A DNA stretch of 64,000 nt from Poseidonocella sedimentorum (GCF_900116005.1 NZ_FOYI01000014.1:1-64000), one strand, 5' to 3'; shown: positions 43,988 through 53,365, counted from the stretch's first letter. Made by a program: numbers and translations. Notes: a model not told the origin generated them from the letters alone.

Positions 43988-44977
43988 TCAGGCGGCGAAA
44001 ACGGCGGTCAACGCGTCTTCGGGCGCCGGGTCCGCGCTGTCGCGGGCAAATGTGATGGCGGCGTCGACGCGCGCCTCGGCCGCGCTCTCTATCGCGGCAA
44101 GCTCCTCCTCGCTGGCCGTGCCCTCCTTCAGCAGACGGGCGCGCATCGCGGGGATGGGGTCCTTTGCGAAGAGGCCGTCCTTCTCGCCTTCTGGTCGGTA
44201 GCCCTCGGCGTCGCCCATGAAGTGCCCCGCAAGCCGGTAGGTCTCGACCTCGATCAAGGAGGGGCCGTCGCCGTTCCTGGCGCGGGCGATGGCCGTGCCG
44301 GCGGCGTCGTAGATGGCGAAGGGATCGTTGCCTTCGACCCGGGTGCCCGGGATGCCGTAGGCCGCGGCGCGCACGTCATTGGTGGCAACGGCGGTGGCTG
44401 CGGATTTCGCGACCGAGATGCCCCAGGCATTGTCCTCGATCACGCAGACGAAGGGCAGGTTCCAGACCGCGGCGAGGTTCATCGCCTCGTGCCAACCGCC
44501 CTGGTTGACCGCGCCTTCGCCGACAAAGGCCACGGCAACGCCCGGTTTGCCCTGCATCTTGCGGCTGAGCGCCGCGCCGACGGCCGGGCCCATGCCCTGG
44601 GCGATGATGCCGGAACAGGCGAAGTTCACATCCGTATCGAACAGGTGCATGTGTCCGCCGCGCCCGCCGGAGAGTCCCGACGCCTTGCCGAAGATTTCCG
44701 CCGCCATCTTGTCCAGATCCACGCCCTTGGCGATGGCCTGATGGTGGGGGCGGTGCGTGGCGGTGACCACGTCCTCGGGGTTGAGATGCGCGCAGACGCC
44801 GACCGCCACCGGCTCCTGCCCGTCCGACAGGTGCATCTCGCCCGGGATCGGCCCGTTGGCCATGTTGAACGCGGGGGTTTTCCCCTCGAAATAGATCTTC
44901 GCGATGGCGTTTTCGAACCTGCGGCTCGTGACCATGTTGCGATACATCCAATGCTGTTCGTCGCGTGTAGGTGCCAT
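43988..44977 (-). CDS. acoA: 2-oxo acid/acetoin dehydrogenase E1 alpha subunit
   Basis: The protein has 329 residues from ATG 44977, with ggagg upstream; an earlier start is unlikely. It has the thiamine-diphosphate motif G-E-G-A-V-N-Q-G-G-W-H-E-A-M-N and N-A-W-G-I-S. It is the first gene of the operon acoA, acoB, lipoyl, E2, lipoate ligase and ABM gene. No E3 (lipoamide dehydrogenase) is encoded here, so the general enzyme must serve. A palindrome at 45095-45124 lies 118 bases upstream. Confidence 0.88.
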   Translation of the reverse strand: MAPTRDEQHWMYRNMVTSRRFENAIAKIYFEGKTPAFNMANGPIPGEMHLSDGQEPVAVGVCAHLNPEDVVTATHRPHHQAIAKGVDLDKMAAEIFGKASGLSGGRGGHMHLFDTDVNFACSGIIAQGMGPAVGAALSRKMQGKPGVAVAFVGEGAVNQGGWHEAMNLAAVWNLPFVCVIEDNAWGISVAKSAATAVATNDVRAAAYGIPGTRVEGNDPFAIYDAAGTAIARARNGDGPSLIEVETYRLAGHFMGDAEGYRPEGEKDGLFAKDPIPAMRARLLKEGTASEEELAAIESAAEARVDAAITFARDSADPAPEDALTAVFAA

Positions 44978-45094
44978 GAACTCCTCCCTTTCATGAGCGG
45001 CGTGTTTGCCGCCTCGAACACTGAGCGCGAGGGTCCACCGGGAGGCCGGGTCGGACAAGTTCCGAGGGCCGGACGCGGCGCCGAAGGGGCTTTC

Positions 45095-45124
45095 CTGTCT
45101 CATTGTGAGACAGGTTGAGACAGC
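45095..45124. promoter_or_regulatory. TGTCTCA/TGAGACA palindrome upstream of acoA
   Basis: A perfect inverted repeat (arms CCTGTCTCA at 45095-45103 and TGAGACAGG at 45107-45115, spacer TTG) is followed by a third half-site TTGAGACAG at 45116-45124. It lies in the 285-base gap between acoA and the divergent oxidoreductase. The two-fold symmetry fits the Fis-type HTH of the AcoR-like protein. I saw no -24/-12 promoter, which agrees with the absence of GAFTGA in that protein. The rest of the gap holds no gene. Confidence 0.6.
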
Positions 45125-45262
45125 GCCCGCGGGCCGCTGCGGCTCTGGGCGCGCGCTGGGGGATTATCCGAAAATTCGGAAAACTGAACTCCGATTTAGC
45201 CCAATTATCTTTCCGATCTTGTGCCTTTATCTCCATTTCGAAACTGACCACAGGAGATACCG

Positions 45263-46249
45263 ATGAAAGCGATGACCTTGAACGCCTATGGCCCGCAGGC
45301 GTCTTTCGAAGAAACCGAGATGCCGCGCCCGGTGGCCGGGCCGGGCCACGTGCTGGTCCGCGTGAAGGCGTCGAGCGTCAACACGGTCGATACGATGATC
45401 CGCGATATGGGGAGCGAATTGCCGCTCTCGCCACAATTGCCCGCCGTGCTGGGCATGGATTTCGCCGGGATCGTCGAAGAGGTCGGCGCGGACGTGACGG
45501 GTTTTGCCGTGGGTGATGAGGTCTACGGCTGTGCGGGCGGGCTTGCCGGGTTGCAGGGCGCTCTGGCCGAGTACATCTCCGCCGACGCGGCGCTCATCGC
45601 GCATAAACCGGCATCTCTGTCTATGCGCGAGGCCGCCGCGTTGCCGCTGGTGGGCATCACCGCGTGGGAAGGGCTCGAGCGCGCAGGCGTGGCCAGAGGC
45701 CAGAAGGTTCTGGTCCAGGGCGGCGCCGGCGGCGTGGGGCACATCGCCGTGCAACTGGCGCGCCATCTTGGCGCCGAGGTTTCGGCGACCGGGACCGGCG
45801 CCGATCAGTTGGCGGTGATCGAAGGGTTCGGCGCCCGGGCGATCGACTTCAAGGCCGAGCAGGTCGAGACCTATGTGGAGAGCCACACCGGCAACGCCGG
45901 GTTCGACACGGTGTTCGATACGGTCGGTGGTGCCAACCTGACCAATTCCTTCGCCGCGGCCGCGCTGAACGCCCAGGTGATCACGACGGTTGCACTGACG
46001 GAGCTCGATCTGTCGCCGGCCCACTTCAAGGGCCTGTCGCTGCACATCGTCTTCATGTTGCTGCCGATGCTCCATGATCAGGGGCGCGAGGTGCACGGCA
46101 GGATCCTCGCCGATCTGGCCAGGCTGGTTGATGCCGGTGCGGTCAAGCCACGTCTGGATACGCCGGACTTCTCGCTTGCGCAGGTCGGACAGGCCTATGC
46201 GCGGCTGCAAGGCGGGCAGGCGATCGGCAAGGTGGTCGTCGACGTCTGA
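45263..46249 (+). CDS. Zinc-type alcohol dehydrogenase superfamily quinone oxidoreductase
   Basis: The protein has 328 residues of the MDR/quinone oxidoreductase branch. N-T-V-D and G-M-D-F-A-G-I-V-E-E-V-G-A-D lie in the catalytic domain, and G-G-A-G-G-V-G-H-I-A is the NADPH-binding motif. It lacks the catalytic-zinc Cys of true alcohol dehydrogenases. It is divergent from acoA; its own substrate is unknown. A hairpin follows its stop. Confidence 0.9.
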   Translation: MKAMTLNAYGPQASFEETEMPRPVAGPGHVLVRVKASSVNTVDTMIRDMGSELPLSPQLPAVLGMDFAGIVEEVGADVTGFAVGDEVYGCAGGLAGLQGALAEYISADAALIAHKPASLSMREAAALPLVGITAWEGLERAGVARGQKVLVQGGAGGVGHIAVQLARHLGAEVSATGTGADQLAVIEGFGARAIDFKAEQVETYVESHTGNAGFDTVFDTVGGANLTNSFAAAALNAQVITTVALTELDLSPAHFKGLSLHIVFMLLPMLHDQGREVHGRILADLARLVDAGAVKPRLDTPDFSLAQVGQAYARLQGGQAIGKVVVDV

Positions 46250-46267
46250 ACGCCGGAGAGATGACAG

Positions 46268-46297
46268 CGGGCGAGACAGACGGATCTGCCTCGCCCG
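46268..46297. terminator. Hairpin between convergent genes
   Basis: Arms CGGGCGAG (46268-46275) and CTCGCCCG (46290-46297) form an 8-bp stem in the 56-base gap between the convergent oxidoreductase and BCCT genes. The short T-run (ctttgg) is weak, so it is only a probable bidirectional terminator. Confidence 0.5.
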
Positions 46298-46305
46298 GCT
46301 TTGGA

Positions 46306-47952
46306 TCAGGCCTCCACGTGAAGGTTCTGCACACCGCGACGTTCGCGGATCGAGTCCTTGATGATCGCCTTGATCAGCGCCACGCTCATCAGGAACATCA
46401 CGAAGCTGAACGGAAGCGCGCCGATCACCATCGCGGTGCGGATCGCGCCGAGGCCGCCGACGAGCAGCAGCCCCCCGACCACGAGGCTGAGCGCCACGCC
46501 CCAGAACACGATGTGCATCCGGCCCTTGGGGCTTTCCTCACCGGCCGCGTTGATCGTGTTGACGATGAGGATCGCGGAGTCGGCGGTTGTCACCAGATAG
46601 GTGAGCAAAAGCACCACGACGATCGCCGCCATCACCCAGGCCATCCCGCTGCCGAGCATCAGATCCAGCATGACGAAGAGCTGGCTTTCCTGCCCCGTGC
46701 TCGAGATCGCATCGCCCACGCCGCCGTTCAGCGTCAGGTCGATGGCGGTGCCGCCGACGAGGGTGAACCACACAAAGCACATCAACGACGGCACGATGAT
46801 TGCGCCGAGCACGTATTCGCGGATGCTGCGCCCGCGCGAGATGCGCGCGAGAAAGACGCCGACAAAGGGGGCGAAGGCGATCCACCAGGCCCAGTAGAAC
46901 ACCGACCAGCCGCCTTGCCACGCGGCGAGCGCGTCGCCGGTCTCGGTGCCGTCAGCGTGGTTGACGGTGAAGAGCAGGGCGGGCAATTCCATCACGTAGG
47001 CCACCAGCCCGTTGACCAGCGCGGTCAGTCCGAAAAAGCTGGAGCCAAAGAGGATGAAGAAGGCCAGCAGGAAGAAGCTCAGCCCCATGTTGAGGTTCGA
47101 CAGCCACTTGATCCCCTTGCCGACACCCGAGAGCGCCGAGAGGGTCGAGGCGCCGAGGATCACCACGAGGGCGACCACGATGCCTGCCGCGCTGGGCTTG
47201 CCATCGGCCAAGATGATCCAGTCGCCGAAGCCCACGCGGTTGAGGCCGGCCACGAATTGCTCGACCCCGAAGCCGAGCGTCTGGGCCACGCCGAGGATGG
47301 TGGCGACAACCGCCACGATATCGACCACGTGCCCGATCGGGCCGGACAGCCGCGCGCCGAACAGCGGCGTCAGCGTCGAGCGCACCGTGAGCGGCAAGTT
47401 GCGCCGGTAGGAGAAGTAGGCCAGCGACAGCCCGACCAGCGCGTAGCAGGCCCAGGCCGAGAAGCCCCAATGCAGGAAGGACCAGACATAGGCGGCGGTG
47501 ACGTTGTCAGCGCCCGAGCCGGTCGTCTCGCCCATGATCACGTTGGGATTGGTGGCAAAGTGATACATCGGCTCGGCGGTGGCGAAGGTCAGCATGCCGA
47601 TGCCGATACCTGCGCCGAACATCATCGAAAACCACGAGAAGCGCGAAAATTCAGGCCGGTCCTCGGGCAAGCCCAGCTTCAGCCGCCCGGTGGTGGGCAC
47701 CACCGCCAGCACCACGCAGAGGATCAGGAACAGCGCAACGACCCAGATGTACCAGCTGGCGAAGCTCTTGAGCATCGCGCCGTTCAGGGCGTTCAGCACG
47801 GCCGCGGCGTTGTCGGGCACGGTGATCGCCCAGACGATCAGCGCGCTGACAAGTATCTTGGACGGAATGGCGACGCTCTTGGCGAAGCCGGAATAGAAAC
47901 CGCGATCCGCGGTCTCGATATCCAATTCCATTAAAGGGGGGGTGTTGGCCAT
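46306..47952 (-). CDS. dddT: BCCT-family betaine/DMSP transporter
   Basis: The protein has 548 residues from ATG 47952 and about twelve membrane segments. It is of the betaine-choline-carnitine family, with the W-x-x-F-Y-W-A-W-W-I motif (W-S-V-F-Y-W-A-W-W-I-A-F-A-P-F-V-G). BCCT carriers take up quaternary amines and DMSP with Na+ or H+. It lies beside a DddD-like gene with its own terminator between, so it is probably the DMSP carrier of the locus. Carnitine or glycine betaine remain possible. Confidence 0.9.
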   Translation of the reverse strand: MANTPPLMELDIETADRGFYSGFAKSVAIPSKILVSALIVWAITVPDNAAAVLNALNGAMLKSFASWYIWVVALFLILCVVLAVVPTTGRLKLGLPEDRPEFSRFSWFSMMFGAGIGIGMLTFATAEPMYHFATNPNVIMGETTGSGADNVTAAYVWSFLHWGFSAWACYALVGLSLAYFSYRRNLPLTVRSTLTPLFGARLSGPIGHVVDIVAVVATILGVAQTLGFGVEQFVAGLNRVGFGDWIILADGKPSAAGIVVALVVILGASTLSALSGVGKGIKWLSNLNMGLSFFLLAFFILFGSSFFGLTALVNGLVAYVMELPALLFTVNHADGTETGDALAAWQGGWSVFYWAWWIAFAPFVGVFLARISRGRSIREYVLGAIIVPSLMCFVWFTLVGGTAIDLTLNGGVGDAISSTGQESQLFVMLDLMLGSGMAWVMAAIVVVLLLTYLVTTADSAILIVNTINAAGEESPKGRMHIVFWGVALSLVVGGLLLVGGLGAIRTAMVIGALPFSFVMFLMSVALIKAIIKDSIRERRGVQNLHVEA

Positions 47953-48054
47953 GTCTCCTCCGTTCTGGCTCAGGATGTCCGGGCAGCCTCCTCTGCTGCC
48001 TCGCATCGCTGCGCGGCAGAGCCGGTCCGGACGGATTGGAATTCGTAGAGCTCA

Positions 48055-48082
48055 ACAAGAAAGGGGGCCCTCGCGAGCCCCC
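48055..48082 (-). terminator. Terminator downstream of the DddD-like gene
   Basis: On the minus strand the stem GGGGGC/GCCCCC (48077-48082 and 48063-48068) with inner palindrome CTCGCGAG is followed by TTTCTTGTT. It lies directly after the stop of the CoA transferase gene and separates it from dddT. Confidence 0.75.
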
Positions 48083-48089
48083 AGGTGCC

Positions 48090-50600
48090 CTAGCTGGGCA
48101 GGTATTCGGCGCTCCAGCTTTCGCTGAGCTGGCCGGATTTCAACATCGTGGTGATAGCAGCATCGGAATAGCCCAGCTCGCGCAGGATGTCTCGCGTTGA
48201 ATTGCCGAACTTCTCGGTCGGCGACAGGGCGAAGACCTTTCCGCGCGTCGGGCGGACGGCATAGGGATCGAGCTGGATGACCTCGTGCCCGCTCGGGTGG
48301 TCGGTGTATTGCGAAAAGGAATAGCTGCCCCTGTCCGTGCCCGGCGTTCCGTCGGGATCGCGCAGGTTTTCGGACCGCAGCGCATCGATGTTGTGACAGA
48401 TCGCGCAGCCGATATCCGCCGCGCGCAGCCGGTCGATCCATTCGGTCGCCGGGTGCATCTGGAACGCGGTCGCGAGATAGGCCGCGCGGTCCTCCACCGG
48501 CAGGTCGGGCAGATCCGACAGGTCCTCCACATCGCGGAAGCGGGGCAGGTCGGTCTCGTAGGCGCTCAGCAGGATATAGACGCCCGAGGCGGTGCTGTAG
48601 AAACGGCTGAGGTCATCGTAGCCGTTGACCTCCGGGCCCGAGGGTTCGTCAAACAGCCCGCGTCCGCGGAAGTCATACGCGAACGGCACCTGCAGCAGCC
48701 CGCTGTTGGCGCTGAGCGAGGTGCGCCCGCGCCCGATCCGGCCGAAACGGTGTTTCTGGTAGAGCGCCGCCGCGACCGCCAGCGCGCCGCCGAAGCCGCA
48801 CATGACGTCGATGGTGCCCACGTGGGCGTGTTCCTCGGGCCGGTCCATCGCCCCGCCGAAGCGCAGCATGATGCCGGTGGTCGCCTGCACCAGATCGTCA
48901 TAGCCGATGTAGTCGGTCCGGGCGCCACGCCGAACGCCGCTGAAACAGTCCAGCTTGCAAAAGATCGCCTCGGGGTTCAGCTTGCGCAGGTTCTCGGCGT
49001 CCAGCCCCATGCGCTTGATCTGGCTGTCGGGCGCGTTCCAGAAGATCACGTCGACGGATTTGACGAGGTCCTCGAAGACCTTGCGCCCGTGCTCGGATTT
49101 CACATCCGCGAGGATCGACCGCTTCCCGCGCCCCTGGCTCAGGCCATAGATCACCGTGTTCCAGCTGTCGTAGAGCGGCTGGGCCGGGTCGATCTTGATC
49201 ACCTCGGCGCCAAACCGCGCGAGGTAGCTGGCCGAATGCGGCCCGGCGATGACGTTGCACATGTCCAGCACGCGCACGCCCGAGAGCCAGCCCTCCTGTT
49301 CAATCCCGTCCTCGGGGTCGGGGATATCCGTGCGCAGCTTGCGCAGGACTTTCATCGCCTCGTCGAATTCGACCCAGCGGCGGGGGTCGGGGGAAAGGGC
49401 CTCCTCGCCGCTTTCCTCCATCCACACGACCGGCCCGGGCTGGATCATCTCGCCGTATTCGGGATCCCACACGTCGATCATCAGGCCCGAGGTTTCGGCA
49501 TATTCGTCGTTGATCCACTCCTGCAACCAACGCTGCGGCGCGCCGGGGATCCCCGCGCGGCCGAACATGCGTTTCCACTCGTGCGAGGTGCGGGTCATGA
49601 AGACCTCCTTCATCCGCGCAGCGATCTTGTCGGCCCAGACTTTCGGCATCGGATAGACGCCCAGAGACGTGTCGGTCGCCCAGTCCGATTGCGGTCTGTA
49701 GGTGTCGTCCTCTTCCTGCAGCCCGTCTTCGACCATCTCTTCGTAAAGGCCGAGCACCTCAAGACAGCGGCGTGCGTGGTGCTTGTGGCTGGGGCAGACG
49801 ACGTAGAACATCCGCCCGTCCTTGCACATGTAGCTGCGGAAGAACGGGTCGAGCAGTTCCTGAAGGTCCTCGTAGGTCATGTTCATCGGCAGGCCCTCGA
49901 TCCGCCGCCGTTCGATCTCCTGCTCGCGCTGCGTCAGATAACGTTCGGGCATGTCTGACACCTTGATGGAGTTGTAACACAGCCCCTCCATCACCGCCGC
50001 CGCCAGAGGCACCTCGATCTGGTCGCCCAGCCCGGTCAGCTGCCGCGATTGCAGCGCCAGCACCGTGGCCGAGGCCGCGATCTGCGAGGCATAGGCGGAG
50101 GAGAGCGGCAGGGGCGAGAACGACGGGTTCAGGCCCATGAGCACCCGGTTGAGCCCCATGTCGGTGAAGACGCCCGAGCTTGCCGCGATGACGCTCTCGA
50201 AGGCGCGCTGCTCGCGGCGCTCCATGTCGTTGGAGGCAAAGCCGGGGATCGAGACGGTGATCACCTCGGGCCGCTCTTCTCGCATCGCGGCAAAGTCGAT
50301 CCCGAGCGCGGCCAGTTTCCCGGGCCGGAAATTCTCGACGATAATATCCGCCTCGGCGCACAGCGCACGGGCCTTGTCCAGCCCGTCCCCGGATTTCAGA
50401 TCGAGGGTCAGGATCAGCTTGTTGCGCATGAGCGTGGCGTTTGCGGGGCTGTCCCACATCGGGCCGCCGGGCGGATCGATATGGATCACCGTCGCGCCAA
50501 GATCACCGAGCAGCATCGCAACCGCCGGCCCGGCGATATACTGTCCGAAATCGACCACTTTCACCCCGGTCAGGGGCAGTTTCGAGAACGAATTGCGCAT
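48090..50600 (-). CDS. dddD: Two-domain CoA transferase, DddD-like DMSP lyase
   Basis: The protein has 836 residues from ATG 50600 and consists of two class III (CaiB/BaiF) CoA-transferase domains, about 8-400 and 460-830. In the second domain an Asp at 598 (G-T-I-D-V-M-C-G-F) sits where class III enzymes have the catalytic Asp. To my memory this corresponds to Asp602 of the Marinomonas DddD. In the first domain the same position is Ser (P-L-P-L-S-S-A-Y). DddD makes DMS and 3-hydroxypropionyl-CoA from DMSP. The BCCT gene, a GMC oxidoreductase and a LysR gene around it fit a ddd cluster. A carnitine-type role is the main alternative. Confidence 0.78.
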   Translation of the reverse strand: MRNSFSKLPLTGVKVVDFGQYIAGPAVAMLLGDLGATVIHIDPPGGPMWDSPANATLMRNKLILTLDLKSGDGLDKARALCAEADIIVENFRPGKLAALGIDFAAMREERPEVITVSIPGFASNDMERREQRAFESVIAASSGVFTDMGLNRVLMGLNPSFSPLPLSSAYASQIAASATVLALQSRQLTGLGDQIEVPLAAAVMEGLCYNSIKVSDMPERYLTQREQEIERRRIEGLPMNMTYEDLQELLDPFFRSYMCKDGRMFYVVCPSHKHHARRCLEVLGLYEEMVEDGLQEEDDTYRPQSDWATDTSLGVYPMPKVWADKIAARMKEVFMTRTSHEWKRMFGRAGIPGAPQRWLQEWINDEYAETSGLMIDVWDPEYGEMIQPGPVVWMEESGEEALSPDPRRWVEFDEAMKVLRKLRTDIPDPEDGIEQEGWLSGVRVLDMCNVIAGPHSASYLARFGAEVIKIDPAQPLYDSWNTVIYGLSQGRGKRSILADVKSEHGRKVFEDLVKSVDVIFWNAPDSQIKRMGLDAENLRKLNPEAIFCKLDCFSGVRRGARTDYIGYDDLVQATTGIMLRFGGAMDRPEEHAHVGTIDVMCGFGGALAVAAALYQKHRFGRIGRGRTSLSANSGLLQVPFAYDFRGRGLFDEPSGPEVNGYDDLSRFYSTASGVYILLSAYETDLPRFRDVEDLSDLPDLPVEDRAAYLATAFQMHPATEWIDRLRAADIGCAICHNIDALRSENLRDPDGTPGTDRGSYSFSQYTDHPSGHEVIQLDPYAVRPTRGKVFALSPTEKFGNSTRDILRELGYSDAAITTMLKSGQLSESWSAEYLPS

Positions 50601-50626
50601 GGTTCCTCCCAGTTCGATTGGTTGCG

Positions 50627-52291
50627 TCAGTGACCGGCCAGGATCCACCGGGCCGCCTTCTCCGCGATCATGAGAGTCGGAGAGTTGGTGTTGCCGCTGG
50701 TGATTTCGGGCATGATGCTGGCATCGACAACCCGGAGCCCCGCCACGCCCTTGAGCCGAAGATGCGGATCCAGAACGGCGCTGTCGTCCTCGCTGCCGCC
50801 CATCTTCACGGTCCCGACCGGGTGGAAGATCGTGTTGGCGATGTCCCCGGCCAGCTTGGCGAGATCCTCGTCGCTCTGATACTGCACGCCGGGCTTGTAT
50901 TCCTCCGGCCGGTAGCTCGCCATCGCCGGTTGCGCCATGATCTCGCGGACCTGCCGCAAGCTGTCGGCGGCGACCTTCCTGTCGTCTTCGGTGGCCAGAT
51001 AGTTGGGCGAGATCATCGGCGCGTCGCGGAAATTGGCCGAGCGGATGCGCACATTGCCCCGGCTGGTGGGGTTGAGATTGCAGACGCTGACCGTCATCGC
51101 CGGGAAGGCATGCAACGGCTCGCCAAAGGCGTCGAGGCTGAGCGGCTGGACGTGATACTCGAGGTTGGCGTGGGATCTGTTCGGATCGGACCGGGTAAAG
51201 GCGCCAAGCTGGCTGGGCGCCATGCTCATCGGGCCGGACCGCTTGAGCGCGTATTCCGCGCCGATCTTCGCCTTGCCGAACAGAGTGCTGGCGAGCGCGT
51301 TGAGCGTGCTGGTGCCGTTCACCTTGTAGACCGCGCGGATCTGCAAGTGGTCCTGCAGGTTTTCGCCCACCGGAGCGTCGCGCAGCACCTCGATGCCATG
51401 CGCGCGGAGCAGATCCGCCGGGCCGATCCCGGAAAGTTGCAGGATCTGGGGCGAATTGATCGCGCCGGCCGAGAGCACCGTTTCACGCCGCGCCGTCACG
51501 GTGAGCGTCTTGCCCTTGCGGTTGACCGTCGCGCCCGAGCAGCGCAGCTTGCCATCCGCATCGCGCTCGAACGTCAGCTTTTCGACCTGCGACTCGGTCC
51601 AGATCGTCAGGTTGCGCCGCGTCTTCGCCGGCTTGAGGAACGCCTTGGAGGTGTTCCAGCGCCAGCCTGAGCGCTGGTTCACGTCGAAATACCCGACGCC
51701 CGCGTTGTCGCCGCTGTTGAAATCATCGGTCTTCTCGATCCCGGCCTCGACGGCGGCATCGGCAAAGCTGTCCAGAACGTCCCACCGCAGGCGCTGTTTT
51801 TCCACCCGCCACTCGCCGCCATGGCCGTGGGTGTCGGAGAAGCGCTCATTGTCGCCCGTCCTGGGATCGGCACCACCGTCGAGCTTGTAGTGGTTCTCGT
51901 GCGCCTTGAAATCCTGCAACGCGTTCTCCCACGACCAGTCCTCCTCTCCGGTGAGGGCGGCCCAGTTGTCGTAGTCGCGGGCTTGGCCCCGCATGTAGAT
52001 CATGCCGTTGATCGACGAACACCCGCCTAGCGTCTTGCCGCGCGGATAGCGCAGGGTGCGCCCGTTGAGCCCCGCATCGGCCTCGGTGGTGTACATCCAG
52101 TCGGTGCGCGGGTTGCCAATGCAATAGAGGTAGCCGACGGGGACGTGAATCCAAGGATAGCTGTCGGCCTTGCCCGCCTCCAGAAGCAGGACCCGGTTGG
52201 CCGCATCGGCGCTGAGCCGGTTCGCCAGAAGGCACCCGGCGGATCCCCCACCGATGACAATGAAATCGACTTCAGTCGCGGCGTCGGCCAT
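50627..52291 (-). CDS. GMC-family FAD oxidoreductase (BetA/DddA-like)
   Basis: The protein has 554 residues from ATG 52291, chosen for the ggagaagag ribosome-binding site; a TTG at 52315 adds 8 residues. It has the FAD motif G-G-G-S-A-G-C at the start, [15 protein letters not shown], and the active-site His and Asn (I-F-H-P-V-G-T and T-N-S-P-T-L-M). It is co-directional with the DddD-like gene, 26 bases apart. In Halomonas a GMC enzyme, DddA, oxidises the 3-hydroxypropionate made by DddD; the same job is probable here. Confidence 0.85.
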   Translation of the reverse strand: MADAATEVDFIVIGGGSAGCLLANRLSADAANRVLLLEAGKADSYPWIHVPVGYLYCIGNPRTDWMYTTEADAGLNGRTLRYPRGKTLGGCSSINGMIYMRGQARDYDNWAALTGEEDWSWENALQDFKAHENHYKLDGGADPRTGDNERFSDTHGHGGEWRVEKQRLRWDVLDSFADAAVEAGIEKTDDFNSGDNAGVGYFDVNQRSGWRWNTSKAFLKPAKTRRNLTIWTESQVEKLTFERDADGKLRCSGATVNRKGKTLTVTARRETVLSAGAINSPQILQLSGIGPADLLRAHGIEVLRDAPVGENLQDHLQIRAVYKVNGTSTLNALASTLFGKAKIGAEYALKRSGPMSMAPSQLGAFTRSDPNRSHANLEYHVQPLSLDAFGEPLHAFPAMTVSVCNLNPTSRGNVRIRSANFRDAPMISPNYLATEDDRKVAADSLRQVREIMAQPAMASYRPEEYKPGVQYQSDEDLAKLAGDIANTIFHPVGTVKMGGSEDDSAVLDPHLRLKGVAGLRVVDASIMPEITSGNTNSPTLMIAEKAARWILAGH

Positions 52292-52439
52292 GTCTCTTCT
52301 CCGATCTTCGGACAAAGAGGCGCCACCACGGGGCCCGGATCTTCCCGGGGCTTCGGGTCGACGGCTCCTCCCAGCCCATCAACACGTCCCCCTCTAGAGC
52401 CGGCCGCGAAACATTCCCAATGACATATCTCTCTGGCTG

Positions 52440-52458
52440 ATATTAAAATCTTTAATAT
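52440..52458. promoter_or_regulatory. Palindrome overlapping the LysR start codon
   Basis: The sequence ATATTAAA (52440-52447), ATC, TTTAATAT (52451-52458) is a perfect 8-bp inverted repeat. Its last bases AT are the start of the ATG at 52457. It is of the T-N11-A type typical of LysR sites. It lies at the divergence between the LysR gene and the GMC gene, so it could control both and repress its own gene. Confidence 0.6.
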
Positions 52459-53365
52459 GGATAGAGTCTCCAATCCCAACAGTATCCTCGCCTTTGTCAC
52501 CGTGGCGCGGGAGGGGAGCGTGTCGCGCGCGGCCGAGGTGCTGAACCTCACCCAGCCGGCGATCAGCCACCAGATCCGGCGATTGAGCGAGGATACGGGC
52601 GTGACCTTTTTCACCCGGGCGCCGCATGGGCTGGACCTCACGCCGGACGGCAAAGCGCTCTTGCCGAAGGCCGAGGCCGTCCTGAGCGCGATGGCCGAGT
52701 TCAGGCAAAGCGCGCGCCGGCGGGTCGGGCAGGTCTCCGGCACGCTGCGGATCGGGACGATCGTGGACCCGGAGTTCATCCGCCTTGGCCGCCTGCTGAG
52801 CCATTTGGGCAGCGCGCATCCCGGCATCACCACCGAGCTGGTGCATGGCATCAGCGGCGAAATCCTCGAAAAACTGCGCCGCCGCCAGATCGACGCCAGT
52901 TTCTACCTCACGGACCCCGGGGCGGTGGATGACATCGCCGTGGAGGAGGCGATGCAGGTCAAGCCGCTCGCCACGTTCAACTACCGCATCATCGCGCCCA
53001 TCGGCTGGGAGGCCCGGGTCGCGAGAGCGGGCTGGCCGGAGCTGGCGGCTCTGCCGTGGATCGGGACAACAGCGGTCTCCGTGCACAACCGGCTGCTGGG
53101 CCGGATCTTCGCCGAGCACGGCTGCACCCAGAACATCGTCGCGCTTGTGGACCACGAGGCATCGATGCTCGAAATGGTCCGCGCCGGGGTCGGCCTGTGC
53201 CTGTGCCGCGAGACCATTGCCTTGGAGCAGCGCCATTCGTTCGGCCTCAGCCTGTGCGAGACCCAAAGCCTGCCGGCCAGCCTTGTGATGCTCACCCCCG
53301 AGGCGCGTGCCTCTGACGACGTCATCACAGCGCTTCTCGACCAGCTCGCGACGGTCTGGTCCTGA
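52457..53365 (+). CDS. LysR-family regulator of the DMSP-type locus
   Basis: The protein has 302 residues. The winged helix is V-A-R-E-G-S-V-S-R-A-A-E-V-L-N-L-T-Q-P, and the substrate-binding domain is G-T-L-R-I-G-T-I-V-D-P-E-F. The ATG at 52457 overlaps a palindrome and has no upstream ribosome-binding site, so the message may be leaderless. It is divergent from the GMC-DddD operon and is the likely regulator (DddR in related clusters is also a LysR protein). The inducer would be DMSP or a product. Confidence 0.82.
   Translation: MDRVSNPNSILAFVTVAREGSVSRAAEVLNLTQPAISHQIRRLSEDTGVTFFTRAPHGLDLTPDGKALLPKAEAVLSAMAEFRQSARRRVGQVSGTLRIGTIVDPEFIRLGRLLSHLGSAHPGITTELVHGISGEILEKLRRRQIDASFYLTDPGAVDDIAVEEAMQVKPLATFNYRIIAPIGWEARVARAGWPELAALPWIGTTAVSVHNRLLGRIFAEHGCTQNIVALVDHEASMLEMVRAGVGLCLCRETIALEQRHSFGLSLCETQSLPASLVMLTPEARASDDVITALLDQLATVWS

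Noticed and set aside
44978-45262. A sigma54 (-24/-12) promoter for acoA
   Set aside because: AcoR proteins usually work with sigma54, so I looked for TGGCAC-N5-TTGC on the minus strand between the palindrome and the acoA start. None was seen, in line with the missing GAFTGA loop.
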